A stretch of 64,000 nt of DNA from Paraphotobacterium marinum (GTDB taxonomy: Bacteria; Pseudomonadota; Gammaproteobacteria; Enterobacterales; Vibrionaceae), in assembly GCF_002216855.1 (NCBI RefSeq), contig NZ_CP022355.1, positions 248,001-312,000 of the forward strand, written 5' to 3'. The position numbers and the translations under genes are program-made. Each line of letters starts with the position of its first letter. The stretch's first letter is position 1. Below, piece after piece: positions 30,043 through 43,602 of the stretch. The notes under the pieces are model-generated. The model worked only from the letters and a program-made list of their open reading frames with translations. It was not told where the DNA came from and ran no database searches.

Positions 30043-32591
30043 TATGTCTTGTCTATTACTTCAAAGTTTTCATTTAAATTACACAAACATTTCACTTCAT
30101 CACTAAGTGTTTTGTTTGTGTCGCAATTTATTATATAGTTAAGAGGGCTGTAATTATATCCATCAACAACTCCTAAATAGCATCCATAAATAGCTCTGGT
30201 TATTGCAACATACAATAATCTAATTTCTTCCTTAAACAATGGGTTTTTTAAAATTTCTTTATCCAGCTTTTTGGATAAACAATATCTTTTATTTTTTATA
30301 TCATAATCGATCGAACTCTTTTTTATATTAAAATAAAATATAAATGGAAGAAATACAATGCTATACTCCAATCCTTTAGAATTATGAATTGTAGAAATTT
30401 TTATAGCGTCTTCTGAGCTTTCATGGGTTTCTTGTGGGCTCATACTTTCCGGTGAAATAATACCTTCACAAAGCCACCGAATAAAGCTTTTTAAATGATA
30501 GAAGTTGTTAAACTCTTCATTTAAAGTCTCTGAAATATACAAAAAATCATCAATTAATCTGTTCCTATCTTTATCAGATTGCAGATGTTCGTATATTCTT
30601 TCTCTTTCAATAAATATTAATATCATTGCAAATAAACCATCATTAATGATAATTTTTCTGTACTCATATATTGAAGCCCTAATAGCTTCAATGGTCTTTT
30701 CTTCTTCCAGTAAAGAATTTAAATCAGATGGCTTATTTGCAAAAAAGTCACAACATAAAAAAGAAGATAATTTTTGCAAGTTACTGGGATCATCAATTAA
30801 TTCTAAAAGATAGATAATGTTTATAATTAAATGAGACTCAAAAACATTTTTTTTATTAGAAACTATTTCACTTTCAATTTCTAACTGTTTGAGCTTTTTT
30901 TTAACTAATAAACATTCATCATTTGTTCTAACTAAAATTGTGATATCTTTCTTTTGAACATGTTTTTTATTATTTCCATCATACAAACTTACATTGCTAT
31001 CCAAAATCTTATAAATTTCATTAGCCGTTTCTTTAATTATTTTTTCAAAAGTTTCATGTTTTTTACTCATCTTATTCGATATTAAGAACTTAATAGTTTT
31101 GTTTTCTTTATTATTTACAAACCATGTTTTTACTTTTGATATCGGACTAGGTAATAAAGACTGGTATGTGATTCTATTTCCAATGCAAAATGGATCTTCT
31201 CTTAAGCTAAAAATAGAGTTAATACCTTCTATAAATTTTTCAGATGATCTAAAACTACAATCCAAATAAAAAATTTGATTAACATTTTTAATCGCAGCAT
31301 GATAAACGTCTATATCTGCACCTCTAAATGAGTATATTGACTGTTTTGGATCACCGATTAAACAAAGAAGTGACTCCGGTTTTGCTAATTCATAATTGAT
31401 ATTAAAAATATCATATTGATTTTGATCTGTATCTTGGAATTCGTCAATTAACACATATGGAAACTTATTAGAAGTTTCTTTAATAACATATCTATCATCA
31501 CTATTAAATATCTCAGAGGTTCGCTTTATCAAATCGTCGTAAGTTATCAGATTTAACTTTTCTTTTAATATATTAAAAGAATTTTTAGTCTCATTTACAG
31601 CATGATTTACTAACATATCTATTATTTGATTGCTTTTAAAGACTAAATTATCTATTGCTGAAGAAAATTGATACAAAATTTTATTTTCATTCGAATTTAT
31701 TTGATCCTGAAAATTACTTAAGCTAAATTTGACAAAAACTTCTTTATCAAAATTTTGGAATTCAGAGCTGTTCAAAAACAAATCAATTTTATTTTGCCAT
31801 ACACGCATATTTCTGCGATTATATTTTCTTTTATTAATACATGGTAAATTAAATATTTCATCAAATATTTCTTCTTTATGAGTCCATAACTCTCTAATTA
31901 AATAAATTTTTGAATTAAAATAGCTTAAATTTTCTTCTATTTTTTCAATTTTATAGTATTCAGTTATGGGGATAGAGTTATCAATCAGTTTGTCTATTTT
32001 ATTTAATAATTGAGTAGGTGTGCTCCAAAGTGATGATATTATTTCTAATAATTGACTATCGGCCTTTAAATAGTATTTCTTCCAAAATATTGAGACCGAT
32101 CTTTTTTTTAAATTATATGTATTTGATATTAAATCCATAGGGTTAGTTTGTAAAACTTCATCTATGTCATACAAAAATTTATGACAAAAACCATGAATGG
32201 TATATATTGATAATTTATCAATATTTTTAATGGATGAATTTAATATTGTTATAGCTAGCTTTGTGTCAACAACTTGATTTCTAATACTATTAATTGGAAC
32301 AAAGTATTTGCTTTCAGTGATTTTTTCTTCAAAAATTAATTTAGCGTCAATTAATAATTCTACAATTCTTTCACTCAATTCAGATGCAGCTAAATTGGTA
32401 AAGGTTACAATTAAAATATCATCTAACTTTACCTTTGTGCTTATTGAAGGATGAATAGCATTTTTTAATAAAACTTTTAGAAAAATAATTATTAACGTAA
32501 AAGTTTTTCCAGATCCCGCTGATGCTTCTATTAAAAATTGGCCATTAAGAGGAAAGTCCTCAATTTTGAAAATTGATTTCATTTTAATCAA
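30039..32591 (-). CDS. recB: RecB helicase subunit lacking the C-terminal nuclease domain
   Basis: UvrD-like helicase of the RecBCD repair enzyme. It has 850 residues against about 1180 in Escherichia coli. The helicase motifs are intact: FLIEASAGSGKTFTL (I, residues 21-30), LIDEFQDTDQNQY (II), LIGDPKQSIYSFRGADI (III), IKISTIHNSKGLEYS (V) and LLYVAITRAIYG (VI). The protein ends about 45 residues after motif VI. The linker and nuclease domain, with its DYKS-type active site, are missing. The stop shares TTAA with dsbB on the other strand, so the missing part is not just out of frame. The start at 32591 overlaps recC by eight bases; the ATG at 32582 is an alternative. No recD follows. Confidence 0.9.
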   Translation of the reverse strand: MIKMKSIFKIEDFPLNGQFLIEASAGSGKTFTLIIIFLKVLLKNAIHPSISTKVKLDDILIVTFTNLAASELSERIVELLIDAKLIFEEKITESKYFVPINSIRNQVVDTKLAITILNSSIKNIDKLSIYTIHGFCHKFLYDIDEVLQTNPMDLISNTYNLKKRSVSIFWKKYYLKADSQLLEIISSLWSTPTQLLNKIDKLIDNSIPITEYYKIEKIEENLSYFNSKIYLIRELWTHKEEIFDEIFNLPCINKRKYNRRNMRVWQNKIDLFLNSSEFQNFDKEVFVKFSLSNFQDQINSNENKILYQFSSAIDNLVFKSNQIIDMLVNHAVNETKNSFNILKEKLNLITYDDLIKRTSEIFNSDDRYVIKETSNKFPYVLIDEFQDTDQNQYDIFNINYELAKPESLLCLIGDPKQSIYSFRGADIDVYHAAIKNVNQIFYLDCSFRSSEKFIEGINSIFSLREDPFCIGNRITYQSLLPSPISKVKTWFVNNKENKTIKFLISNKMSKKHETFEKIIKETANEIYKILDSNVSLYDGNNKKHVQKKDITILVRTNDECLLVKKKLKQLEIESEIVSNKKNVFESHLIINIIYLLELIDDPSNLQKLSSFLCCDFFANKPSDLNSLLEEEKTIEAIRASIYEYRKIIINDGLFAMILIFIERERIYEHLQSDKDRNRLIDDFLYISETLNEEFNNFYHLKSFIRWLCEGIISPESMSPQETHESSEDAIKISTIHNSKGLEYSIVFLPFIFYFNIKKSSIDYDIKNKRYCLSKKLDKEILKNPLFKEEIRLLYVAITRAIYGCYLGVVDGYNYSPLNYIINCDTNKTLSDEVKCLCNLNENFEVIDKTY

Positions 32592-35500
32592 AACCTCTTT
32601 TTGCTTTATGAATATGTACTTGCATTACTTTTATAAACTCAAAAGCCCTGTCAATATTCTTCTTTAATTCCTCTTTATCTATTCCCTTGAAGTAAAATGA
32701 GAAATTTGACATTTTTAAATTTTCTTTTAAGTTTAAATTATCTTTGTGTTCAAAAGAAATATCTTCAATAAATTTTGAAATAAAGTCATCACTTAATAGA
32801 GCACATGTATTCTTAGAGTCGTAATGGTCATATAAATACTCTAAAGGCATTTGGATTTTAGAGTTTGAAAAATCAATACTATAACTTATCAATTCATATA
32901 AAATTTTTTTCGCTTTAATACTTTGCACTTTATCTATTATGAAAGTGTTGTCATAAAAAATGATAAAAGTATCTTTCTCTTCTATGAAGGCATTGTAAAT
33001 TAAATGATTTATCCAGTTAATTATACTAATTTTATAACTCAGTTTATTATATTTAAGATCTTTAAAGTTAAAATCCACAATATGATTATCATAAAGCCTC
33101 AAAACAACTGAGTTTAAAATTATAGCTTGATTTTCATGAAATAGGTTTAATTTTTCTAGCTTAATTGTTTTAAAGTTTTCTAAACAATATTTTTTTTTAC
33201 TTAAGAGACTTCTTACCTTTAAATATGTTGCTTTAATAATGTTTTTATTATAATTACAATCAACGAAATGCCCCGAATCTACCAACATTTTGAATACTGT
33301 ATTAACATCTAATCTCTTTTTATTTAGTACTTCATTAAAAATGAACTCTGATATTTTTGTCTCTTCTTTTAGCGTTATCATCAAATCATCTTTAGAAATT
33401 ATATTTTTATAAATTGATTCTGGCTGAAAATATAACTTTCTTCTTAGATAAAACTTAATTGGAGAAGGTAATATTCTTACCAATTCACTATAGTCAAGCT
33501 CTAGGTGATTAGGTTTTACAGTTGTTTTGATATTCTTACCTTTTATTTTTTCTAACTGAAATGAAATTGAATTTTTAAAAGATGCTGAAATCAGTTGATT
33601 ATTATCTTTTCGAGTTTTATGTAATGATTTTTTAGACATATAAAACTGCAGATAATTGAGTAATTGAATTGGTAGGTTTAATTTTGTTTTTTTTCTTTTA
33701 ATATAACTTATGTATAAATAATCCTGTGCACTGAGTATTACATCAATAATTTTATTATCAGAGTATAAATCATTATTAGGAAATGACTGGTTATCATAGT
33801 TATCAAAACCTAAGCAACAAATGGTTTTTTTTTGAAAGGTAATATCACTATGAAAATCACAAAAAAGAATTTTCTTACCAACAGGAACTTTTTCCTTAAT
33901 TTTATTATTCGACATTTTATCTAAAACAAATAAAATAACTTTAAAGGAAAACTTATAAGTCTTAATAGTGGGTTGATAATAACAATGACATTCTTCTATT
34001 AAATTATGAATATTAATATACTCTAAGTTATCATCTTCATGAGAAAAAAAATCTACTGCTATCTTTTCTAATATACTAGTCCATTCAGTTAAAGTTCTTT
34101 TATAATTAAAGATTCTTTGATATTTTAATAATAGTCTTAAAAAATAGTATAATCTATCAAAAACACCACTTAATAAAATTTGCTCATTTCTAGAAATATT
34201 AAATATTTTTGAAGGGTGAAATAGTTTTTTTAGTGCTCTATCTAGACCAAACAAAAAACCATGTTCATCGGTAAAACTATTATGAACTGAAATATCGTTA
34301 CTTATCCCTTCAGATATCTTGTTTTCCTTGATAATTTTACGAATTAAATTTAAATCTAAATCGGAAAATAAAAATTTTAATTTTATTTGAGAAGATTCAA
34401 TAATATTCAAAAAATCATCGATAGTACAATTTGAATGTATTATTTTTAATAACTTTAGATACAATTGAATTTCAGAGTTTTGATTTAATTTTTTTTCTTT
34501 AAGTATTTGAATATCGGCATCTTTAAAAGCTGTATCACCTAAAAATAAACCTTTTATAATTGATGAATAGGAATTCAAATCACATACATAAACTACGATA
34601 TCCGTATAATCAAAACCTGAGGTACTTTTAAATTCTAATAATTTTTGTTTTAATCCCTGCACTTCATTCTTTTTTGAATCATAGCTTTTAATAAGGATAT
34701 TTTCATGAACTTTATTACCATTATTAAAAGACGCATTTTTTATATCATTATCATTATTATGTAACAAATTATTTTTCAATTCTTCTAATCTACTTTTAAC
34801 AGGTGAGAAATGAACAAAAGCCGTAATTTCGTTAAGAGGTATGTTAGCTATATTATTAAAAGTATTAATGTATTTTTGTTTAAATTTAGATAAAATAAAA
34901 TTATCTGCATTTGATGTATCCCCATAATCCAAATACATGCTTATTTCTTTTGTAGGACACTGAAAAAAAATATTTATAGTTATAAACTTACTTAAAAACT
35001 TTAAAGTTTCTGCTTCTATTAAACTAATTTTTGAGGGTAGAAAAATATTTACATTATATTTATCGATAAATTCTGGTGTGATGATTTTTTTTAATTTTTT
35101 TAAAATTTTCTGATTAGTAAAAATATTTTGTTGATAAAGCTGTAAACTCACTTTTTCGTAAAGAGTTCTTTGATTTAGTTTTTTTTCGAAAGAATTAAAG
35201 TGCAACAAACTATTAGATATTTCATGGTTTGTTTTTTCTTCTGAATCTAATTCTTTAAAAGAATCTACAAGATTATTTAGATATCTTAGATTTTCAAAAG
35301 TATCACCTGTTAATTTTTCAATAACCGAATACAACCAAAAAAAAGTTTTTTCCCATTCAACTAATTCAATATTATTTTCTTTACTTAAAAAAAGAAATAA
35401 GTTTTCACATATGTTAAGTTCATTTGACAAATGAACTATATCTATTTTATCAATTTTTGTGTTTTTTTTAATTTCTTGGATGATGTCCCTATCAACTTTT

Positions 35501-35607
35501 CCAGTTATGATAAATTTCTTCAAATTACTCTGCATTTGCCTTTTTGACATTTCAATCAATAGGTTTTCCAAAACAGATGTATCGTTTGAATACACAAAGT
35601 TAATCAC
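32584..35607 (-). CDS. recC: RecC-like exonuclease V subunit, strongly diverged
   Basis: Chi-recognition scaffold subunit of RecBCD in other bacteria. It has 1007 residues against 1122 in Escherichia coli. The start MINFVYSNDTSVLENLLIEM corresponds to the usual HSNRLDVLEAL beginning, and IFLPSKISLIEAETLKFLS and TINIFFQCPTKEISMYLDYGD fit the middle of RecC. Much of the rest is Lys/Asn/Ile-rich and hard to align by eye. The position immediately upstream of recB supports the name. Whether chi recognition survives cannot be told here. Confidence 0.8.
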   Translation of the reverse strand: MINFVYSNDTSVLENLLIEMSKRQMQSNLKKFIITGKVDRDIIQEIKKNTKIDKIDIVHLSNELNICENLFLFLSKENNIELVEWEKTFFWLYSVIEKLTGDTFENLRYLNNLVDSFKELDSEEKTNHEISNSLLHFNSFEKKLNQRTLYEKVSLQLYQQNIFTNQKILKKLKKIITPEFIDKYNVNIFLPSKISLIEAETLKFLSKFITINIFFQCPTKEISMYLDYGDTSNADNFILSKFKQKYINTFNNIANIPLNEITAFVHFSPVKSRLEELKNNLLHNNDNDIKNASFNNGNKVHENILIKSYDSKKNEVQGLKQKLLEFKSTSGFDYTDIVVYVCDLNSYSSIIKGLFLGDTAFKDADIQILKEKKLNQNSEIQLYLKLLKIIHSNCTIDDFLNIIESSQIKLKFLFSDLDLNLIRKIIKENKISEGISNDISVHNSFTDEHGFLFGLDRALKKLFHPSKIFNISRNEQILLSGVFDRLYYFLRLLLKYQRIFNYKRTLTEWTSILEKIAVDFFSHEDDNLEYINIHNLIEECHCYYQPTIKTYKFSFKVILFVLDKMSNNKIKEKVPVGKKILFCDFHSDITFQKKTICCLGFDNYDNQSFPNNDLYSDNKIIDVILSAQDYLYISYIKRKKTKLNLPIQLLNYLQFYMSKKSLHKTRKDNNQLISASFKNSISFQLEKIKGKNIKTTVKPNHLELDYSELVRILPSPIKFYLRRKLYFQPESIYKNIISKDDLMITLKEETKISEFIFNEVLNKKRLDVNTVFKMLVDSGHFVDCNYNKNIIKATYLKVRSLLSKKKYCLENFKTIKLEKLNLFHENQAIILNSVVLRLYDNHIVDFNFKDLKYNKLSYKISIINWINHLIYNAFIEEKDTFIIFYDNTFIIDKVQSIKAKKILYELISYSIDFSNSKIQMPLEYLYDHYDSKNTCALLSDDFISKFIEDISFEHKDNLNLKENLKMSNFSFYFKGIDKEELKKNIDRAFEFIKVMQVHIHKAKRGFD

Positions 35608-35744
35608 TTCTTTTTTCCCTTAAGCAAATTGTTACTTAATAAAATAGATATAATAAAATATAATTTTTTGTTAAAATCGTATAAAAATTAATTAAGTTTT
35701 TATCATTTAAAACTCTAATTCAACACATATAAGGAACTAATTAT

Positions 35745-36761
35745 ATGGCATCTTTATGCTTAGCAGTAGGTATTATTACAAAAAACTCTAAAAATGAAAT
35801 TATAGAAGTTTACTACCCAGAACCAATATTACACCCTATTCAAAATTTATTAAATGATGTTATGGAACAAAGTTCTTCAAAAGAACAGTATTTTCTCATC
35901 AAAAAAAATCAATATGATAAATTTATAAATATTTTCCAAAACTTCTCTAAAACAGCAAATCTCTTAAAACACGCAAAGAGTTCTTCTAAAGAAATACTTA
36001 TAATCAATTTAGATAAAGACTTACCACCATCATCAATCCCAGAGTCATTTCTTAAATTACAAATGATATCAAATCGATTAGTCAAACCTCATGATTTAAA
36101 TCTGAGTGGTATATTTAGTGTTTTAAAAAATGTTGCTTGGACTGATAAAGGAGCAATTGACTTAGAAGATTTAGAAGAAAGACAAATGATTGCTCGACTC
36201 AATGGTGAAGTTATTCAAATCTATTCTGTCGACAAATTTCCTAAAATGGTAGACTATATTGTTCCATCACAAATCAGAATTGGTGATTGTTCCCGTGTCA
36301 GGCTTGGTGCATACCTTGGCAAAGGGACAACGATCATGCATGAAGGTTTTGTTAACTTTAATGCAGGTACTCTCGGAGAGAGTATGGTTGAAGGAAGAAT
36401 TTCAGCTGGTGTTGTTGTTGGCAATGGTAGTGATATTGGTGGAGGCGCATCTATAATGGGCACCTTAAGTGGTGGAGGAACAGTAACAATATCAATTGGT
36501 GAAAAATCACTTTTAGGTGCAAATTCTGGGTTGGGTTTCCCTCTTGGAAATAATTGTATTATAGAAGCTGGTTTATATGTAACCTCTGGTTCAAAAGTGA
36601 ATGTCTTGGATGAAAGTGGGAAAGTTTTGAAAAAAGCTAAAGCTTCAGATTTAGCAAATCTTGACAACTTACTGTTTAGAAGAAATTCTTTAAATGGAAG
36701 CATTGAGTGCTTGACTAACAGTAAGACATTCTCTTTAAACGAAGAGCTTCATAAAAATTAA
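35745..36761 (+). CDS. dapD: 2,3,4,5-tetrahydropyridine-2,6-dicarboxylate N-succinyltransferase, long form
   Basis: Succinylation step of lysine and diaminopimelate synthesis. It has 338 residues, the long form found in vibrios and pseudomonads rather than the 274-residue enterobacterial form. The C-terminal half is a hexapeptide beta-helix (RIGDCSRVRLGAYLGKGTT, ISAGVVVGNGSDIGGGASIM). The start MASLCLAVGIITKN follows an AAGGAA site. The peptidoglycan route through meso-DAP is therefore probably intact. Confidence 0.94.
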   Translation: MASLCLAVGIITKNSKNEIIEVYYPEPILHPIQNLLNDVMEQSSSKEQYFLIKKNQYDKFINIFQNFSKTANLLKHAKSSSKEILIINLDKDLPPSSIPESFLKLQMISNRLVKPHDLNLSGIFSVLKNVAWTDKGAIDLEDLEERQMIARLNGEVIQIYSVDKFPKMVDYIVPSQIRIGDCSRVRLGAYLGKGTTIMHEGFVNFNAGTLGESMVEGRISAGVVVGNGSDIGGGASIMGTLSGGGTVTISIGEKSLLGANSGLGFPLGNNCIIEAGLYVTSGSKVNVLDESGKVLKKAKASDLANLDNLLFRRNSLNGSIECLTNSKTFSLNEELHKN

Positions 36762-36798
36762 TGTATAATTTAGTTCATTTTATTATTGTATAAAACTT

Positions 36799-36834
36799 CT
36801 TACAGTTAGGCGGAACAATCTGCTTAACTGTAAG
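36799..36834. terminator. Bidirectional hairpin between dapD and the LpxO-like gene
   Basis: Sixteen-base-pair inverted repeat: CTTACAGTTAGGCGGA pairs with TCTGCTTAACTGTAAG (two G-U pairs) around an ACAA loop. It sits in the 114-base gap of a convergent gene pair. There is no long T tract on the plus side and only TTTTAT on the minus side. Confidence 0.7.
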
Positions 36835-36875
36835 TGTACTAATACATTCCAGAAAAATAAATTAACTTTTATTAA

Positions 36876-37781
36876 TTAAAATAAAATTATATATATAATG
36901 AAAATGAAAAAAATCAGCAATCCTAATTTTACTAATTTATACACTGAATTATGATTATGTTTTAAGTTCTTCTGAAACTTCCTATATTTATTTAAATATG
37001 GTGTGATCTTGTTACCAAAGCCACTCTTTTTTGAATCAACATTATCTATATAAAAAAAGCTATTGAAAAACCTTCCAAACATAAAATATAATTTTTGTAT
37101 AAATGTACTTTTCAAAGGTCTATCGACATCTGTCATTAATATTATTCTTGGTTTATCAGTCTCATTATGAGTTGAATGTAAAAATGTTTCATCAAAAAGA
37201 ATACCCTTACCATCTTCCCAAGTATATGAGTCACCATCAACAACAATAGCACATTTATCCGAATTAGGAGTACTTAAGCCTAATGAATATCTAACAGTAT
37301 ATGCAAATGGATCATGGTGATCTTTTAATTTTCTACCTGGATTTAGGCAAGCAAACAATGCCAGATTAATATTTGGAATTCTGTTTAATAACTCCATAGT
37401 TTTAGGCGCTAATTCCCTTGCTGAAGGAATATCACAATCGTATACCTTAAGGTAAAAACTAGTCCACCTACCATCCTTATAAAAGCTACTCGCTGGAAGG
37501 TCTTCTTTTATACTGATATAACCATTTTCAAATAATTGCAATGCTTCATCTCTGATAGTTTCCCAATTATGTTCTAACTCATTTAATTCAGGAAAGTATT
37601 CGGCACTTATTTTTGATGTTGTAGGTACTTTCGATAATAAATAAGCAGGTAAATTGAAAGGAACCATAAACACTGAAAAATCTGACAGTTGCTTCCTTAA
37701 TTTAAAAAAGTTTTTACATCGTAATCTGATAATTACAATAGAAAAAAAATATACCAATAATATAACAGTGAGTATATACAT
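36876..37781 (-). CDS. Aspartyl/asparaginyl beta-hydroxylase family, LpxO-like
   Basis: Iron and 2-oxoglutarate dioxygenase fold, 301 residues. An N-terminal membrane segment (ILTVILLVYFFSIVII) and a C-terminal one (LVKLGLLIFFIFIIYIILF) flank the catalytic domain. The iron ligands are expected in KDHHDPF near residue 155 and in LHSTHNETDKPR near 203, with the arginine that binds 2-oxoglutarate. Family members include LpxO, which hydroxylates the secondary acyl chain of lipid A at C2. The substrate is not shown by sequence alone, but lipid A modification fits the membrane anchors. Confidence 0.8.
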   Translation of the reverse strand: MYILTVILLVYFFSIVIIRLRCKNFFKLRKQLSDFSVFMVPFNLPAYLLSKVPTTSKISAEYFPELNELEHNWETIRDEALQLFENGYISIKEDLPASSFYKDGRWTSFYLKVYDCDIPSARELAPKTMELLNRIPNINLALFACLNPGRKLKDHHDPFAYTVRYSLGLSTPNSDKCAIVVDGDSYTWEDGKGILFDETFLHSTHNETDKPRIILMTDVDRPLKSTFIQKLYFMFGRFFNSFFYIDNVDSKKSGFGNKITPYLNKYRKFQKNLKHNHNSVYKLVKLGLLIFFIFIIYIILF

Positions 37782-37937
37782 ATTGTTTGCGCTTTTATTA
37801 AAAATGTTTTACTTATAATAATATAGGTTTTGCAATAAGTAACTAAGAAATTTTTTTTTTTTATAACTAATATAATTGAAGATAAATTTTATTATAAAGA
37901 ATGAAGAAAAATTTGTTATTTTTTATAAATAAAATAA

Positions 37938-38014
37938 TGGCGGAGCGGACGGGACTCGAACCCGCGACCCCCGGCGTGACAGGCCGGTATTCTAACCAAC
38001 TGAACTACCGCTCC
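37938..38014 (-). tRNA. tRNA-Asp (GTC)
   Basis: A 77-base cloverleaf with an encoded CCA end. The anticodon loop reads CTGTCAC, giving GTC. It is the last gene of the rrn operon, after 5S. Confidence 0.97.
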
Positions 38015-38027
38015 GTAAAAAAGGAAA

Positions 38028-38145
38028 GCTTGGCGATGACCTACTCTCACATGGGGAATCCCCACACTACCATTGGCGCAATTACGTTTCACTTCTGAGT
38101 TCGGCATGGGATCAGGTGGTGCCATAATGCTATGGTCGCCAAGCA
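38028..38145 (-). rRNA. rrf: 5S ribosomal RNA
   Basis: Matches the gammaproteobacterial 5S pattern: TTGCTTGGCGACCATAGC start, CCCATGCCGAACTCAGAAG core and GAGAGTAGGTCATCGCCAAG end. The two ends pair. It lies about 90 bases after 23S. Confidence 0.96.
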
Positions 38146-38234
38146 AAATTTGTTTACAATTCGAAAAGCTGACTCTGCAATACACATCAAGATCTTTATA
38201 TCTTTAAAATCCTGCAAAACCCCTTGGGTGTTGT

Positions 38235-41126
<2,892 letters not shown>

Positions 41127-41272
41127 ATACAACCCCAAAGGGTCTCACGTATGTCTAAACAACCAAGGTTCTTTGTTTCGCCGGATCTTAAAAATACAAG
41201 ACACTTGATGTGTTTTGCTTTTTGAGAACTCTTCTAACTCTCGTTAGAATTATTTTACTAGTCAGCTTTCCA

Positions 41273-41286
41273 AATTGTTAAAGAGC
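41273..41286 (-). promoter_or_regulatory. boxA antitermination element in the 16S-23S spacer
   Basis: AGCTCTTTAACAAT on the minus strand matches the rRNA boxA sequence. It lies between tRNA-Ala and 23S. Confidence 0.75.
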
Positions 41287-41341
41287 TATGGTTTTCAAAA
41301 AAACCAATTCCTAAAGTGTCTCAATCAAACAGCTTAGGAAT

Positions 41342-41417
41342 TGGTGGAGCTAAGCAGGATCGAACTGCTGACCTCCTGCGTGCAAGGCAGGCGCTCTCCC
41401 AGCTGAGCTATAGCCCC
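41342..41417 (-). tRNA. tRNA-Ala (TGC)
   Basis: A 76-base cloverleaf, CCA encoded. The anticodon loop CTTGCAC gives TGC. Last of four spacer tRNAs. Confidence 0.97.
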
Positions 41418-41426
41418 AGGAGAAAA

Positions 41427-41502
41427 TGGTGGGCGATACCGGGCTCGAACCAGTGACCCCCTCCTTGTAAGGGAGGTGCTCTCCCAACTGAGCTAATCGC
41501 CC
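41427..41502 (-). tRNA. tRNA-Val (TAC)
   Basis: A 76-base cloverleaf, CCA encoded. The anticodon loop CTTACAA gives TAC. Third spacer tRNA. Confidence 0.97.
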
Positions 41503-41528
41503 ACTTAAAAAACCATTAAATTAAATAA

Positions 41529-41604
41529 TGGTGGGTCGTGCAGGATTCGAACCTGCGACCAATTGATTAAAAGTCAACTGCTCTACCAACTGAGCTAACG
41601 ACCC
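41529..41604 (-). tRNA. tRNA-Lys (TTT)
   Basis: A 76-base cloverleaf, CCA encoded. The anticodon loop CTTTTAA gives TTT. Second spacer tRNA. Confidence 0.97.
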
Positions 41605-41608
41605 TAAG

Positions 41609-41684
41609 TGGCGTCCCGTAGGGGAGTCGAACCCCTGTTACCGCCGTGAAAGGGCGGTGTCCTAGGCCTCTAGACGAACGGGAC
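41609..41684 (-). tRNA. tRNA-Glu (TTC)
   Basis: A 76-base cloverleaf, CCA encoded. The anticodon loop CTTTCAC gives TTC. First spacer tRNA after 16S. Confidence 0.97.
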
Positions 41685-41772
41685 TTGGGTTTCAAGATTA
41701 ACTATCTTGAAAATCTCTTTAATATTTAACTAAATAATCTGTGTGGACACTACATCAATATAATCTTTAAGG

Positions 41773-43313
<1,541 letters not shown>

Positions 43314-43450
43314 AAGTTTTGGCTCAATGAATTCTGATTAATAAATTGACTGTGATGAATATCTCTATTCATTTCGGTCACTCAGCTCATTGATAATTCT
43401 TTTTTAATGACTATCATTCACGAGTGCCCACACAGATTATCTAGTTATAT

Positions 43451-43470
43451 TTTTAAAGAACTTCAGCAAG
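43451..43470 (-). promoter_or_regulatory. boxA-like element in the rrn leader
   Basis: GTTCTTTAAAAATATA on the minus strand, between the rrn promoter and 16S, resembles the rRNA leader boxA but is more degenerate than the copy in the spacer. Confidence 0.5.
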
Positions 43471-43492
43471 TTATCCCTGCTTAGGGTTGCAA

Positions 43493-43521
43493 ATATTACG
43501 CAAAAAAAATGAAGTAGTCAA
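43493..43521 (-). promoter_or_regulatory. rrn operon promoter
   Basis: On the minus strand TTGACT (43521-43516), a 17-base spacer and TAATAT (43498-43493) make a near-consensus sigma-70 promoter about 180 bases upstream of 16S. The rest of the 290-base clpB-16S gap holds the clpB terminator upstream and the leader with its boxA-like element downstream. Confidence 0.85.
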
Positions 43522-43530
43522 GCATAAAAA

Positions 43531-43580
43531 TAAAAAAAAAACGCAAGTGAACACAAATCATTCACTTATGTTTTTTTTAT
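43531..43580. terminator. Terminator after clpB
   Basis: On the minus strand CATAAGTGAA pairs with TTCACTTGCG around a TGATTTGTG loop and runs into about ten T. The plus side also has eight T, so it can work both ways. It separates clpB from the rrn promoter. Confidence 0.85.
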
Positions 43581-43602
43581 ATATTTAGTGAGAATCCTGG
43601 CG

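Noticed and set aside
37901-38185. Short open frames over tRNA-Asp and 5S
   Set aside because: They are translations of structural RNA genes.
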